From Rhodovastum sp963714255 (GTDB taxonomy: Bacteria > Pseudomonadota > Alphaproteobacteria > Acetobacterales > Acetobacteraceae), in assembly GCA_963714255.1 (NCBI GenBank), contig CAVQNU010000021.1, positions 124,001 to 188,000 on the forward strand: a DNA stretch of 64,000 nucleotides, written 5' to 3'. Made by a program: the position numbers and the translations under genes. Within the stretch, counting starts at the first letter, position 1. The number at the start of each line of letters is the position of its first letter. The notes under the pieces are model-generated. The model saw only the letters and a list, made by a program, of their open reading frames with translations, had not been told where the DNA came from and did not search any database. Positions 8,606-15,897 of this stretch are shown here, in pieces.

Positions 8606-9552
8606 GCGCGGACGGGCTCCGCATGCGGCCTTGTGACGAGCTGGACGAACACGTCTTCCAGGCTCGGCGGGATGCCGCGCGGCGGACCGGCGGTGATGCC
8701 GTGCCGCGCCAGCAGCGCCGGTAGAGCGGCGGCAGCATCGGCGCGGCGCAGCAGCACGTGCAGCCGGTCGCCGAAAATGGCCGCATCGATCACGTCCGGC
8801 GCCTGCCGAAGCGCCGCCAGCGCCGCGCCCAGCGGCGAACAGTCGAGTTCGAACAGCACTCCCCCCAGATCGCGCCGGCGCAGTTCGCCGGGACTGCCGA
8901 TCGCCACCAGGCGGCCGGCATCGATCAAGGCGATGCGGTTGCAATATTCCGCCTCGTCCATATAGTGGGTCGAGACCAGGATCGTGACGCCGTCCGAGGC
9001 CAGATGATGGATCAGGTCCCAGAAATGCCGGCGCGCCTCGGGCTCGACGCCGGATGTCGGCTCGTCGAGGAACAGCACCGGCGGGCGGTGCAGGATGGCG
9101 CAGCCAAGGGCGAGCCGCTGCTTCCAGCCGCCGGCCAGCGTCTGCACCAGGGCATCCTCGCGCCCTTCCAGCCCGGCCATGGCAACGGCTGCACGCATGC
9201 GGGCGTCGATGTCGCGGCGCGGCACCCGGTAGAGGCCGCCGAAGAAGCGCAGATTCTCGCGCACGGTGAGGTCGCCGTAGAGGGAGAATTTCTGCGACAT
9301 GTAGCCGATATGCGCGCGCACCGCTTCCGCTTCGCGGTCCACGTCGAATCCGGCGACGAAGGCGCGTCCGGCCGTCGGCTGCAGCAAGCCGCACAACAGG
9401 CGGATGGTGGTGGACTTGCCGGCACCGTTCGGGCCGATGAAGCCGACAACCTCGCCTGTGGCGATGCTGAGATCAAGCCGGTCGACCGCGGTGAAGCTGC
9501 CGAACTTCTTCGTCAGCCCCTCGGTGATCACCGCGTGCCCGGGATCGGTCAT
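8602..9552 (-). CDS. ABC transporter ATPase, matching one half of YbhF
   Basis: Cytoplasmic ATPase subunit. Walker A GPNGAGKST (about 37-45), Q-loop GYMSQKFSLYGDLTV, a divergent signature TLAGGWKQRLALG, Walker B VLFLDEPTSGVEP and switch histidine STHYMDEAE. The variant LAGGWKQ signature and the THYMDEAEYCNR segment are like one cassette of the fused YbhF protein. A C-terminal DUF4162-like region (about 230-316) is typical of exporters of this class. It overlaps both neighbours by 4 nt. Confidence 0.9.
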   Translation of the reverse strand: MTDPGHAVITEGLTKKFGSFTAVDRLDLSIATGEVVGFIGPNGAGKSTTIRLLCGLLQPTAGRAFVAGFDVDREAEAVRAHIGYMSQKFSLYGDLTVRENLRFFGGLYRVPRRDIDARMRAAVAMAGLEGREDALVQTLAGGWKQRLALGCAILHRPPVLFLDEPTSGVEPEARRHFWDLIHHLASDGVTILVSTHYMDEAEYCNRIALIDAGRLVAIGSPGELRRRDLGGVLFELDCSPLGAALAALRQAPDVIDAAIFGDRLHVLLRRADAAAALPALLARHGITAGPPRGIPPSLEDVFVQLVTRPHAEPVRA

Positions 9553-10493
9553 GCGGTGCTCCCCGATCCGACCAGGGCGACGAAGACGTCCTCGATGGAA
9601 GGCTCGACCGGCGCGATGGCGGCATCCGGGATGCCCTGCGCGGCGAGCCTGTCCCGCAGCTCCGGCGCCCGGCTTGCGGCGTCGTCCACCCGCACATTGA
9701 CGCGATCGCCCATGAGCAGCAGGCCAAGCACGCCGGGCGCGCCCTGCAAGGCGTCGTGGGCGCGCCGCGCGTCACGCGTCGTCACCGCGAGCAGTGCGCC
9801 CGGCATCGCCTGCTTCAGCCGCGCCGGCGTGTCGCAATGGCGGATCGTGCCGGCATGCAGCAAGGCAAGACGCGAACAGCGCTCGGCTTCGTCCATGTAA
9901 GCGGTGGAGAGCAGGATGGTGACGCCATGCTCGCGCAGATCGTACAGGATGCCCCAGAAGTCGCGGCGCGAGACCGGGTCCACGCCGGTCGTGGGCTCGT
10001 CGAGCAGCAGGATTTTCGGGGTGTGGATCAGCGCGCAGACCAGGCCGAGCTTCTGCTTCATGCCGCCGGAGAGTTGCCCGGCGAGGCGGCGGCGGAAGGG
10101 CAGCATGCCGGCGGCCGCCAGCAATTCCTGGCTGCGATCGCGGCGGATTTTGGCGGGGACGGCGAACAGCGTCGCGTAGAAAAAAATGTTTTCCGCAACC
10201 GTCAGGTCTTCATACAGGCCGAAGCGTTGCGGCATGTAGCTCAGCAACGGCTTGGCGCGCTCGGGGTCGGCAACGACATCGACGCCTTCGAGGCGGATTT
10301 CGCCGGCATCCGGCCGCAATATGCCGGCCAGCATGCGCATGATCGTGCTTTTGCCGGCCCCGTCCGGGCCGACCAGGCCGAAGATTTCGCCGCGCCTGAC
10401 CGCGAGGTCGATCCCTTGCACCGCCGGCCCCTGTTCGAAGCGGCGGACCAGGCCGCGCGCGAACACCGCGACCGGGTCCGTGGCGTTTGTCAT
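9549..10493 (-). CDS. ABC transporter ATPase, matching the other half of YbhF
   Basis: Second ATPase of the operon: Walker A GPDGAGKST, Q-loop SYMPQRFGLYEDLTV, signature QLSGGMKQKLGL, Walker B ILLLDEPTTGVDP, switch segment STAYMDEAERC. Note that the usual switch histidine is replaced by Ala (LLSTAYMDE), whereas the partner ATPase has STHYMDE. The two ATPases would therefore form an asymmetric pair with one proper and one altered catalytic site; this is inferred from motifs. It overlaps the flanking genes by 4 nt on each side. Confidence 0.9.
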   Translation of the reverse strand: MTNATDPVAVFARGLVRRFEQGPAVQGIDLAVRRGEIFGLVGPDGAGKSTIMRMLAGILRPDAGEIRLEGVDVVADPERAKPLLSYMPQRFGLYEDLTVAENIFFYATLFAVPAKIRRDRSQELLAAAGMLPFRRRLAGQLSGGMKQKLGLVCALIHTPKILLLDEPTTGVDPVSRRDFWGILYDLREHGVTILLSTAYMDEAERCSRLALLHAGTIRHCDTPARLKQAMPGALLAVTTRDARRAHDALQGAPGVLGLLLMGDRVNVRVDDAASRAPELRDRLAAQGIPDAAIAPVEPSIEDVFVALVGSGSTA

Positions 10494-11494
10494 GGCCCGG
10501 GCGGCTGCTCGGGAATGCTGGCATCGGCCGGCATGCCCGGCAGCAATTCATGCGTCGGATTGTCGATGTCGATGCGGATGCGATAGACCAGGGTTACCCG
10601 TTCCGCATGCGTCTCGACGGTCTTCGGGGTGAACTCCGCCTCCGGCGAGATGAAGCTGATCCGGCCGTGGTAGATTTTGTCCTTGTAGGTATCGGTGGTG
10701 ACATCGGCGGTTCCGCCAAGGCGGACCTTGCCGATGTCCTGCTCGTTCACGTAGGCGCGGAGCCAGACGTGATCGAGATCATCGAGGGTGAAAACCGGCA
10801 CCCCGGGACCGGCCAACTGGCCCAGCTCGGCCTCGCGCACCGCGATCACGCCGGCAAACGGCGCGTGCAGCGCCGCGTAGCCGAGCGTGACCTCGTCGAG
10901 CTTCAACTTCTCGCCCGCCGCGGCCTCGTTGGCCCGGGCAAGGGTGACGTTGCTGGTCGCCACCTCCGCCATGGCCTGATCATGCGCGAGCGCCGCCGCC
11001 GATTGCTGCGCCGCGGTGCGGGCAAGATCGCGCGCCTGCACCGAGGTCGCCGCGGTTTTCACCAGCGCCTCCTGCCGCTGCTCGTCGCGCTGCTTTTCGG
11101 CGAGATCGAACCGGTCGCTGTCCACGCTGCTCTGTGCCGCGACCAGGCTGCGTTCGTTCACCGCGACCTGGGCCGCGGCAACCTGCAGATTGGCGCGGTC
11201 GATCTCTGCCTGCTGGCGGTAGAGGCGATCGTCGACACGGGCCAGCACCATGCCGCTCGCCACGCGCGCGCCCTCGTCGAATGGCAGCTCGACGATGGGG
11301 GCTTGCACCTGGGTGAAACTCAGGACGCTTTCATGCGCTTCGATGTTGCCGGAGACGGTGATGCGGCCGGGGCTGGCCGGCGTGCCGAACCAGGGTGTCA
11401 GGACGGCTGACAACCAGGGACCGAACTCGTACCCGCCACCAGCGAGCACAAGGAGGACAACGCCGAGCAGAAGGACACGCCGGGTGCGGGGCAT
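10490..11494 (-). CDS. HlyD/YbhG-type membrane-fusion protein
   Basis: Periplasmic adaptor of the ABC exporter. An N-terminal anchor (RVLLLGVVLLVLAGGGYEFG) is followed by a biotinyl-lipoyl half-motif (ITVSGNIEAHE), a long alpha-helical hairpin rich in Ala, Gln and Glu (about 90-200), and a beta-barrel domain (YAALHAPFAGVIAVREAELG). First gene of the operon, overlapping the first ATPase gene by 4 nt. I prefer the ATG at 11494 because the anchor follows directly; the frame extends to a TTG at 11533 with no better ribosome site. Exported substrate unknown. Confidence 0.87.
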   Translation of the reverse strand: MPRTRRVLLLGVVLLVLAGGGYEFGPWLSAVLTPWFGTPASPGRITVSGNIEAHESVLSFTQVQAPIVELPFDEGARVASGMVLARVDDRLYRQQAEIDRANLQVAAAQVAVNERSLVAAQSSVDSDRFDLAEKQRDEQRQEALVKTAATSVQARDLARTAAQQSAAALAHDQAMAEVATSNVTLARANEAAAGEKLKLDEVTLGYAALHAPFAGVIAVREAELGQLAGPGVPVFTLDDLDHVWLRAYVNEQDIGKVRLGGTADVTTDTYKDKIYHGRISFISPEAEFTPKTVETHAERVTLVYRIRIDIDNPTHELLPGMPADASIPEQPPGP

Positions 11495-11553
11495 CGGTTT
11501 GGCAAAACATGCGCGCTGTGGGCGGCGCGGCAATGATCCAGGTCAAAAGGGGT

Positions 11554-11665
11554 GAAGGAAGGAAGGCCAGGGCTCTGCCCCGGACCCCGCTACTTAAATA
11601 ATGGGTTCCAAGGGGCCACCGCCCCTTGGCGGGTCCAGGGCAGAGCCCTGGCCTTGCTTCCTTTC
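11554..11665. repeat. Full copy of the intergenic palindromic repeat
   Basis: A GAAGGAAGGCCAGGGCTCTG left arm, a centre CCGCTACTTAAATAATGG, and the right module GGTTCCAAGGGGCCACCGCC...GGGTCCAGGGCAGAGCCCTGG ending TTGCTTCCTTT. It lies between two divergent genes (exporter operon and MFS gene), one of the few copies not at a 3' end. Confidence 0.85.
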
Positions 11666-11701
11666 TTGCGCCTTCCGCGGAGCGCCCTGACACTGGCAAC
11701 G

Positions 11702-13057
11702 ATGGAACATATGGACGGCATCCCGCCCGCTCAGCGATGGCGCGCGCTGGTCACGCTCGGAATCGCGGTCGGCGCCTCCGTGCTCGACAGCGCCATTGCC
11801 AATATCGCCCTGCCCAGCATCGCCGCCGACCTGCAGGTTACCCCGTCCGCCTCGATCTGGGTGGTGAATGCCTATCAGATGGCGGTGATCGTGGCCCTGC
11901 TGCCCTGCGCCTCGCTCGGCGACATCCACGGTTATCGCCGGGTCTATGCCTGGGGGCTGGTCGTGTTCACGGTCGCGTCATTGGGATGCGCGCTGGCGCC
12001 GTCGCTGCCGGCGCTGACGCTGGCGCGCGCGGTGCAGGGGCTGGGCAGCGCCGGTATCGTCAGCGTCAACACGGCTCTGGTCCGCTTCATCTTTCCACGT
12101 GCCCAGCTCGGCCGCGGCATGGGGATCAATTCGCTGATCGTGGCCGTGTCGCTGACGATCGGGCCGAGCGTAGCCTCAGGCATTCTCTCGGTCGCGCACT
12201 GGCCGTGGCTGTTCGCGGTGAACGTGCCGCTTGGTGCGCTGGCGCTCGCGCTGATCGGCGCGCTGCCGCACACCGAGCCGTCCGGGCACCGGTTCGACGT
12301 GGCCAGTGCGGTGCTGAACGCCGCCATGTTCGGTCTGTTGATCGCGGCCATTGACGGCGTGGCGCAGCGCGAGCCCGCCTGGGCGGTGGCGCTCCAGTTT
12401 GCCGGCGCGGCGGCGGTATGCCTTGTTTTCGTGCGGCGGCAGATGGTGCTGCCGGCGCCGATGCTGCCGGTGGATTTGTTCCGCCGCCCGGTGTTCGCAC
12501 TGACCGTGCTCACTTCGGTCTGTTCGTTCATTGCGCAGACCAGCGCCTATGTGGCGCTGCCGTTCCTGTTCGAGGTGGCGCTTGGGCGCAGCCAGGTGGC
12601 GACCGGGCTGTTGATGACGCCCTGGCCGCTGATGGCCGCGCTGGTCGCGCCGTTGGCGGGACGGCTGTCGGACCGTTTCCCCGCTGGCATTCTTGGCGGC
12701 ATCGGGCTTGCGGTGCTGAGCGCTGGAATGGTGTTGCTGCTGGTTCTGCCGGGCGATCCGTCCGGCTGGCAGGTGGCATGGCGCATGGGGTTGTGCGGGG
12801 CGGGGTTCGCGCTGTTTCAGGCGCCCAACAACCGGCAGATGCTCATGAGCGTGCCGCGCGAGCGCAGCGGTGCCGGCAGTGGCATGCTGTCCACCTCGCG
12901 CCTGCTAGGGCAGACCACCGGCGCGGCGCTGGTGGCTGTGCTATTCAGCCTGACCGAATCCGGCGGCGTGGCCCAGGGTGCCACCGCGGCGCTGCTACTA
13001 GGCATAGGCTGCAGCATAACCGGCGCGGTCTGCAGTTCCCTAAGGCTCGTAAAGTAA
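11702..13057 (+). CDS. MFS transporter, DHA2-like drug exporter
   Basis: Proton-driven efflux protein of the major facilitator superfamily with about 12-14 hydrophobic segments. Family signs: LDSAIANIALPSIAADL in the first helix region, WVVNAYQM, LGDIHGYRRVYAWGLVVF (motif A), the LARAVQGLGSAGI stretch (motif C region) and APNNRQMLMSVPRERSGAGS in the second half. The frame is open through the upstream repeat, so I chose the ATG at 11702; another ATG at 11711 is also possible. Length 451 aa. No local regulator gene is seen, and the substrate is unknown. Confidence 0.88.
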   Translation: MEHMDGIPPAQRWRALVTLGIAVGASVLDSAIANIALPSIAADLQVTPSASIWVVNAYQMAVIVALLPCASLGDIHGYRRVYAWGLVVFTVASLGCALAPSLPALTLARAVQGLGSAGIVSVNTALVRFIFPRAQLGRGMGINSLIVAVSLTIGPSVASGILSVAHWPWLFAVNVPLGALALALIGALPHTEPSGHRFDVASAVLNAAMFGLLIAAIDGVAQREPAWAVALQFAGAAAVCLVFVRRQMVLPAPMLPVDLFRRPVFALTVLTSVCSFIAQTSAYVALPFLFEVALGRSQVATGLLMTPWPLMAALVAPLAGRLSDRFPAGILGGIGLAVLSAGMVLLLVLPGDPSGWQVAWRMGLCGAGFALFQAPNNRQMLMSVPRERSGAGSGMLSTSRLLGQTTGAALVAVLFSLTESGGVAQGATAALLLGIGCSITGAVCSSLRLVK

Positions 13058-13119
13058 TGGGGTGCAGGGGGCCACCGCCCCCTGCCGGGTCCAGGGCAGA
13101 GCCCTGGCCTTGCCTTTCT
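13055..13119. repeat. Right-half intergenic palindromic repeat
   Basis: TAATGGGGTGCAGGGGGCCA leads into a CAGGGGGC/GCCCCCTG stem and then CCAGGGCAGAGCCCTGG and a T-rich end. It lies exactly between the convergent MFS and aldose epimerase genes, overlapping the MFS stop codon, and fits a two-way terminator. Confidence 0.75.
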
Positions 13120-13998
13120 TTATGTCTGCTCCACCAAGAAAGAAACGCTCCCCCGCAAAGTGGCCCCAGGCTGCAGCACGGCGAACCCGTGTTCGGTGCC
13201 GCGGTCCATGCGGTTCAGTCCGTCGTTCATATTGGCGACCGGCTCGACGGCGAAGAAGTCGCGTCCGGGCGGGATGTAGACCACCAGATGGGCCAGCACC
13301 GGGTCGGCGGTGATCGACAGTGCGAGGCCCCGGTCCGGCCAGGTGATGCGTGCCGGCCGGGTCCAGGAGGCGAAGCAATTGTCGATCCCCTCCACCGGTG
13401 TGCGCGGCGCAGTATGATCCCACGCCGCCGGCACGGTTTCGCTGCGGTCGGGGATTTCCGCGTTGGCGGGATTGAGCCAGACCTTCGCGGCCGAGAACTG
13501 CAGGGTGGTTGCGGCGTTGCGGGGAAAATACGGGTGCAGCCCGAAGGCCGCCGGGGTCGGCTGCATGTCGGTGTTGGTGATTTCCAGTTCGACGGTCAGG
13601 CCTTCGGGCGAGAGCACGAAATATTGTTCGGCGCGGAAGGCGAAGGGCCAGAGCGGGCCGGGGATGTGGTCGAGCACCAGCGACAGGCTGCGCGCGTCGA
13701 GGTCGGCGACTCGCCAGGGTTCCTGCCAGCCGGCGCCGTGGATGGCGTGGCCGTTCAGCAATGCGGGCAGTTCGTGCGTCACCCCGCGCCAGGTGAAGTG
13801 GCGTCCGGCGACGCGGCCGGAGAAGGGAACCAGCGGGTAGCAGCCCAGTGCGCGCGGTTCGCGCTGCTCGAGTGCGTCCGGCTGGAGCGGGCGCAGGATG
13901 GGCACGCCGCGGCGGGTCCAGCTGGCGATGCTGCCGCCGATTTCCGGGGCGAAGACGAGGGCGTGGTCGCCCACCTCAAGGTCAACAAGGTCGGTCAT
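13120..13998 (-). CDS. Aldose 1-epimerase family protein
   Basis: Galactose mutarotase-like fold, interconverting sugar anomers. Recognisable parts: PFSGRVAGRHFTW (substrate loop arginine), LNGHAIHGAGWQEPW (catalytic histidine region), FGLHPYFPRN (second conserved histidine) and FAVEPVANMNDGLNR near the C-terminus with the conserved glutamate. Length 292 aa from the ATG at 13998; a longer frame upstream has no domain content. It is divergent from the oxygenase pair, and an FNR-type box lies between them. Confidence 0.85.
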   Translation of the reverse strand: MTDLVDLEVGDHALVFAPEIGGSIASWTRRGVPILRPLQPDALEQREPRALGCYPLVPFSGRVAGRHFTWRGVTHELPALLNGHAIHGAGWQEPWRVADLDARSLSLVLDHIPGPLWPFAFRAEQYFVLSPEGLTVELEITNTDMQPTPAAFGLHPYFPRNAATTLQFSAAKVWLNPANAEIPDRSETVPAAWDHTAPRTPVEGIDNCFASWTRPARITWPDRGLALSITADPVLAHLVVYIPPGRDFFAVEPVANMNDGLNRMDRGTEHGFAVLQPGATLRGSVSFLVEQT

Positions 13999-14154
13999 GG
14001 CAATGGCTCCGGGCGCGGCGGCGGCCGGGCGGCCGCGTCGATACGGGCTGGTGTATAGCGCAGCGGGGGCCTGCTGCCATCCGGTCCTTCGCGGGTGCGG
14101 GGCGGGAGGAGCGGCGTTGAAAACGTACAAGGAATTATAACGATTAAGCCGCAA

Positions 14155-14168
14155 TTGATCGAAATCAA
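14155..14168. promoter_or_regulatory. Perfect FNR/FixK-type binding site
   Basis: TTGATCGAAATCAA matches the consensus TTGAT-N4-ATCAA exactly. It lies in the divergent gap, 157 bp from the start of the aldose epimerase gene and 115 bp from the start of the first 2OG oxygenase gene. Proteins of the FNR/FixK/Anr group bind such sites and control genes by oxygen or redox state. Which gene it controls here is inferred. Confidence 0.65.
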
Positions 14169-14282
14169 TGGCATTGTCCTCCCCCGTCCGCACCTTCGGC
14201 CGTAAGGGCGCGTGCGATGCAGCGTAACCATCGGCCGACGCTGTCCCGCCGCCGCGCCACGATCGCGCAGGAGGCTATCCCG

Positions 14283-14975
14283 ATGGTGCAAAACGGCGCC
14301 GCGCCGTTCAATCTGCTCAACGAGGCGGCTATTGCCGCTGCCGAGTTGCGCCATGATCCCTATGATTACACGTTTATCGACCAGGCGCTGCCGCCGGCCA
14401 TGAAGGAAGCGGTGCTGGCCGATGCACCGGACATCGCCTGGCGCGGCAGCTATGGCCTGCCCGACCTGAAATACGGGCCGCAATTCGGTCTGGTGATCCA
14501 GGACCTGCTGAGCGACCGCTTCCGCCACCTGGTCGAGCAGAAGTTCAACATCGACCTGAGCGACAAGCCGCCGTGCATTGTCATGATGGGCAACACCACC
14601 GGCGCCTACAACGAGGGCTATGCCCACCCGGATTCGAAGCACAAGATCATCACCGTGCTGGTTGGCTTCAGCGACGAGTGGCCATACGAGCGCGGCAAGC
14701 TGCGGGTGCTGCGCAGCAGCGACCGCGAAGACTGCGCCTTCGAGTTCTCGCCCGTTTACGGCAACATCCTGATGTTCCGGGTCGGCGACAACTCGTGGCA
14801 CGGCTTCCTGCCGCAGAAGGGCAAGCGCATGAGCTTGCAGCTTTGCTACGTCGATTCCGACTGGTATGTGCGCAAGGAGTACTGGCGGCACAGTGCCAGC
14901 GCCTTTGCCAAGTCCTGGCTGATCACCCGCAAGCTGATTGAGTGGGCGCCGCGCAAGATCAAGGTGCGCGCATGA
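14283..14975 (+). CDS. 2OG-Fe(II) oxygenase-like protein 1
   Basis: Predicted double-stranded beta-helix oxygenase using iron and 2-oxoglutarate. The metal triad is visible: His115 and Asp117 (YAHPDSKHK) and His173 (NSWHGFLP), with Arg182 (GKRMSLQLCY) as the likely 2-oxoglutarate contact. Substrate unknown. The ATG at 14283 has a perfect AGGAGG site at 14269-14274, so I prefer it to the open frame from 14217. Length 230 aa. Its stop overlaps the start of a second oxygenase-like gene by 4 nt, so the two are co-translated. An FNR/FixK-type box upstream suggests control by oxygen. Confidence 0.75.
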   Translation: MVQNGAAPFNLLNEAAIAAAELRHDPYDYTFIDQALPPAMKEAVLADAPDIAWRGSYGLPDLKYGPQFGLVIQDLLSDRFRHLVEQKFNIDLSDKPPCIVMMGNTTGAYNEGYAHPDSKHKIITVLVGFSDEWPYERGKLRVLRSSDREDCAFEFSPVYGNILMFRVGDNSWHGFLPQKGKRMSLQLCYVDSDWYVRKEYWRHSASAFAKSWLITRKLIEWAPRKIKVRA

Positions 14976-15652
14976 GCGTCTATCCGCCGGTTCCCAGCGT
15001 CGACGAGGTCGAGCGGCATTTCTCCCGCGCGGTGCGCGAGTCGCGGCGCGAGGAGCAGCCTTACCGGCACTGGCTGCTGAAGGACGTGCTGCCGATCGAT
15101 ACCTGCACCGGCATCCTGACCTTGCCGATCGCGCCGCCCATCCTCGGCCGCACCGACGGCACGCGCGGAACCTACAACAACCAGCGCACCTTCATCACCC
15201 CCTCGCTGCGCACCCAGTACCCGACCCTGTCGGTGCTCGCCGATGCGCTGCAACGCCCGGCGGTGGCGCGGCTACTGGGCGAGACGCTGGAGAGCGAGGT
15301 GGAGGGCGGCTATCTGCGCGTCGAATACATGCAGGACCTCGACGGGGCGTGGCTGGAGCCGCACCGCGACATCCCCGAGAAGCTGTTCTCGATGGTGATC
15401 TACCTGTTCACCGGCCCGCATGCGAAGGACTGGGGCACCGATATTTACGATGCCGATGTCCGCTGGGTCGGCCGCTCGTCGGGCGAGTTCAACTCGGCCT
15501 CGATCTTTGTTGCCGGACCGGCGACGTGGCACGGCTTCGAGCCGCGGCCGATCATCGGCGTGCGGCGGTTGATGGAAATCAACTACGTGCGCCCGAACTG
15601 GCGCGAGCGCGGGCAGCTGGCGTTCCCGGACCGGCCGGTCACTTTGGCGTAG
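14972..15652 (+). CDS. 2OG-Fe(II) oxygenase-like protein 2
   Basis: Second of a coupled pair, start ATG overlapping the previous stop (ATGA, 14972-14975). The likely metal triad is His131 and Asp133 (LEPHRDIPEK) and His187 (ATWHGFEPRP), followed by RRLMEINYV with the 2-oxoglutarate arginine. The two proteins share the WHGF motif and overall order but little else, so they are distant paralogues that may act on one substrate in turn, or as a heterodimer. Length 226 aa. A radical SAM gene follows after a repeat of about 190 bp. Confidence 0.72.
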   Translation: MSVYPPVPSVDEVERHFSRAVRESRREEQPYRHWLLKDVLPIDTCTGILTLPIAPPILGRTDGTRGTYNNQRTFITPSLRTQYPTLSVLADALQRPAVARLLGETLESEVEGGYLRVEYMQDLDGAWLEPHRDIPEKLFSMVIYLFTGPHAKDWGTDIYDADVRWVGRSSGEFNSASIFVAGPATWHGFEPRPIIGVRRLMEINYVRPNWRERGQLAFPDRPVTLA

Positions 15653-15658
15653 GCCTCT

Positions 15659-15850
15659 GGGAAGGAAGGCCAGGGCTCTGCCCTGGACCCGCAAGGGGGC
15701 AGTGGCCCCCTTGACCCCATTCGTTAAGAAATTTTTGGGTTCCAAGGGCCTATGGCCCTTGGTGGGTCCAGGGCAACGCCCTGGTTGGGCTCGGGGCAAC
15801 GCCCCGATAGGGCCGAGCGACGCCATCCGAGCGCGGATGGCCTTCCTTCG
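15659..15850. repeat. Full, extended copy of the intergenic palindromic repeat
   Basis: Left module GGAAGGAAGGCCAGGGCTCT...CCCTGGACCC and GGGGGCAGTGGCCCCC, centre with a TCGTTAAGAAATTTTTGGG variant, right module TCCAAGGGCCTATGGCCCTTGG and CCAGGGCAACGCCCTGG. An extra unit GGGGCAACGCCCC follows, and the copy appears to end in GGCCTTCCTTCG. It separates the oxygenase pair from the radical SAM gene. Confidence 0.85.
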
Positions 15851-15897
15851 CCGATCTGCCCGAATCGCCACGAGGCTTCCGGCAGGAGGGAACTCAG

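Noticed and set aside
6095..8965. 956-codon forward frame across the exporter operon
   Set aside because: Antisense to two permease genes and part of an ATPase gene; composition (His, Arg, Gln) is typical of a shadow frame.
14217..14282. N-terminal extension of the first 2OG oxygenase
   Set aside because: The frame is open, but the perfect AGGAGG at 14269-14274 fits the ATG at 14283 and would lie inside the longer version.
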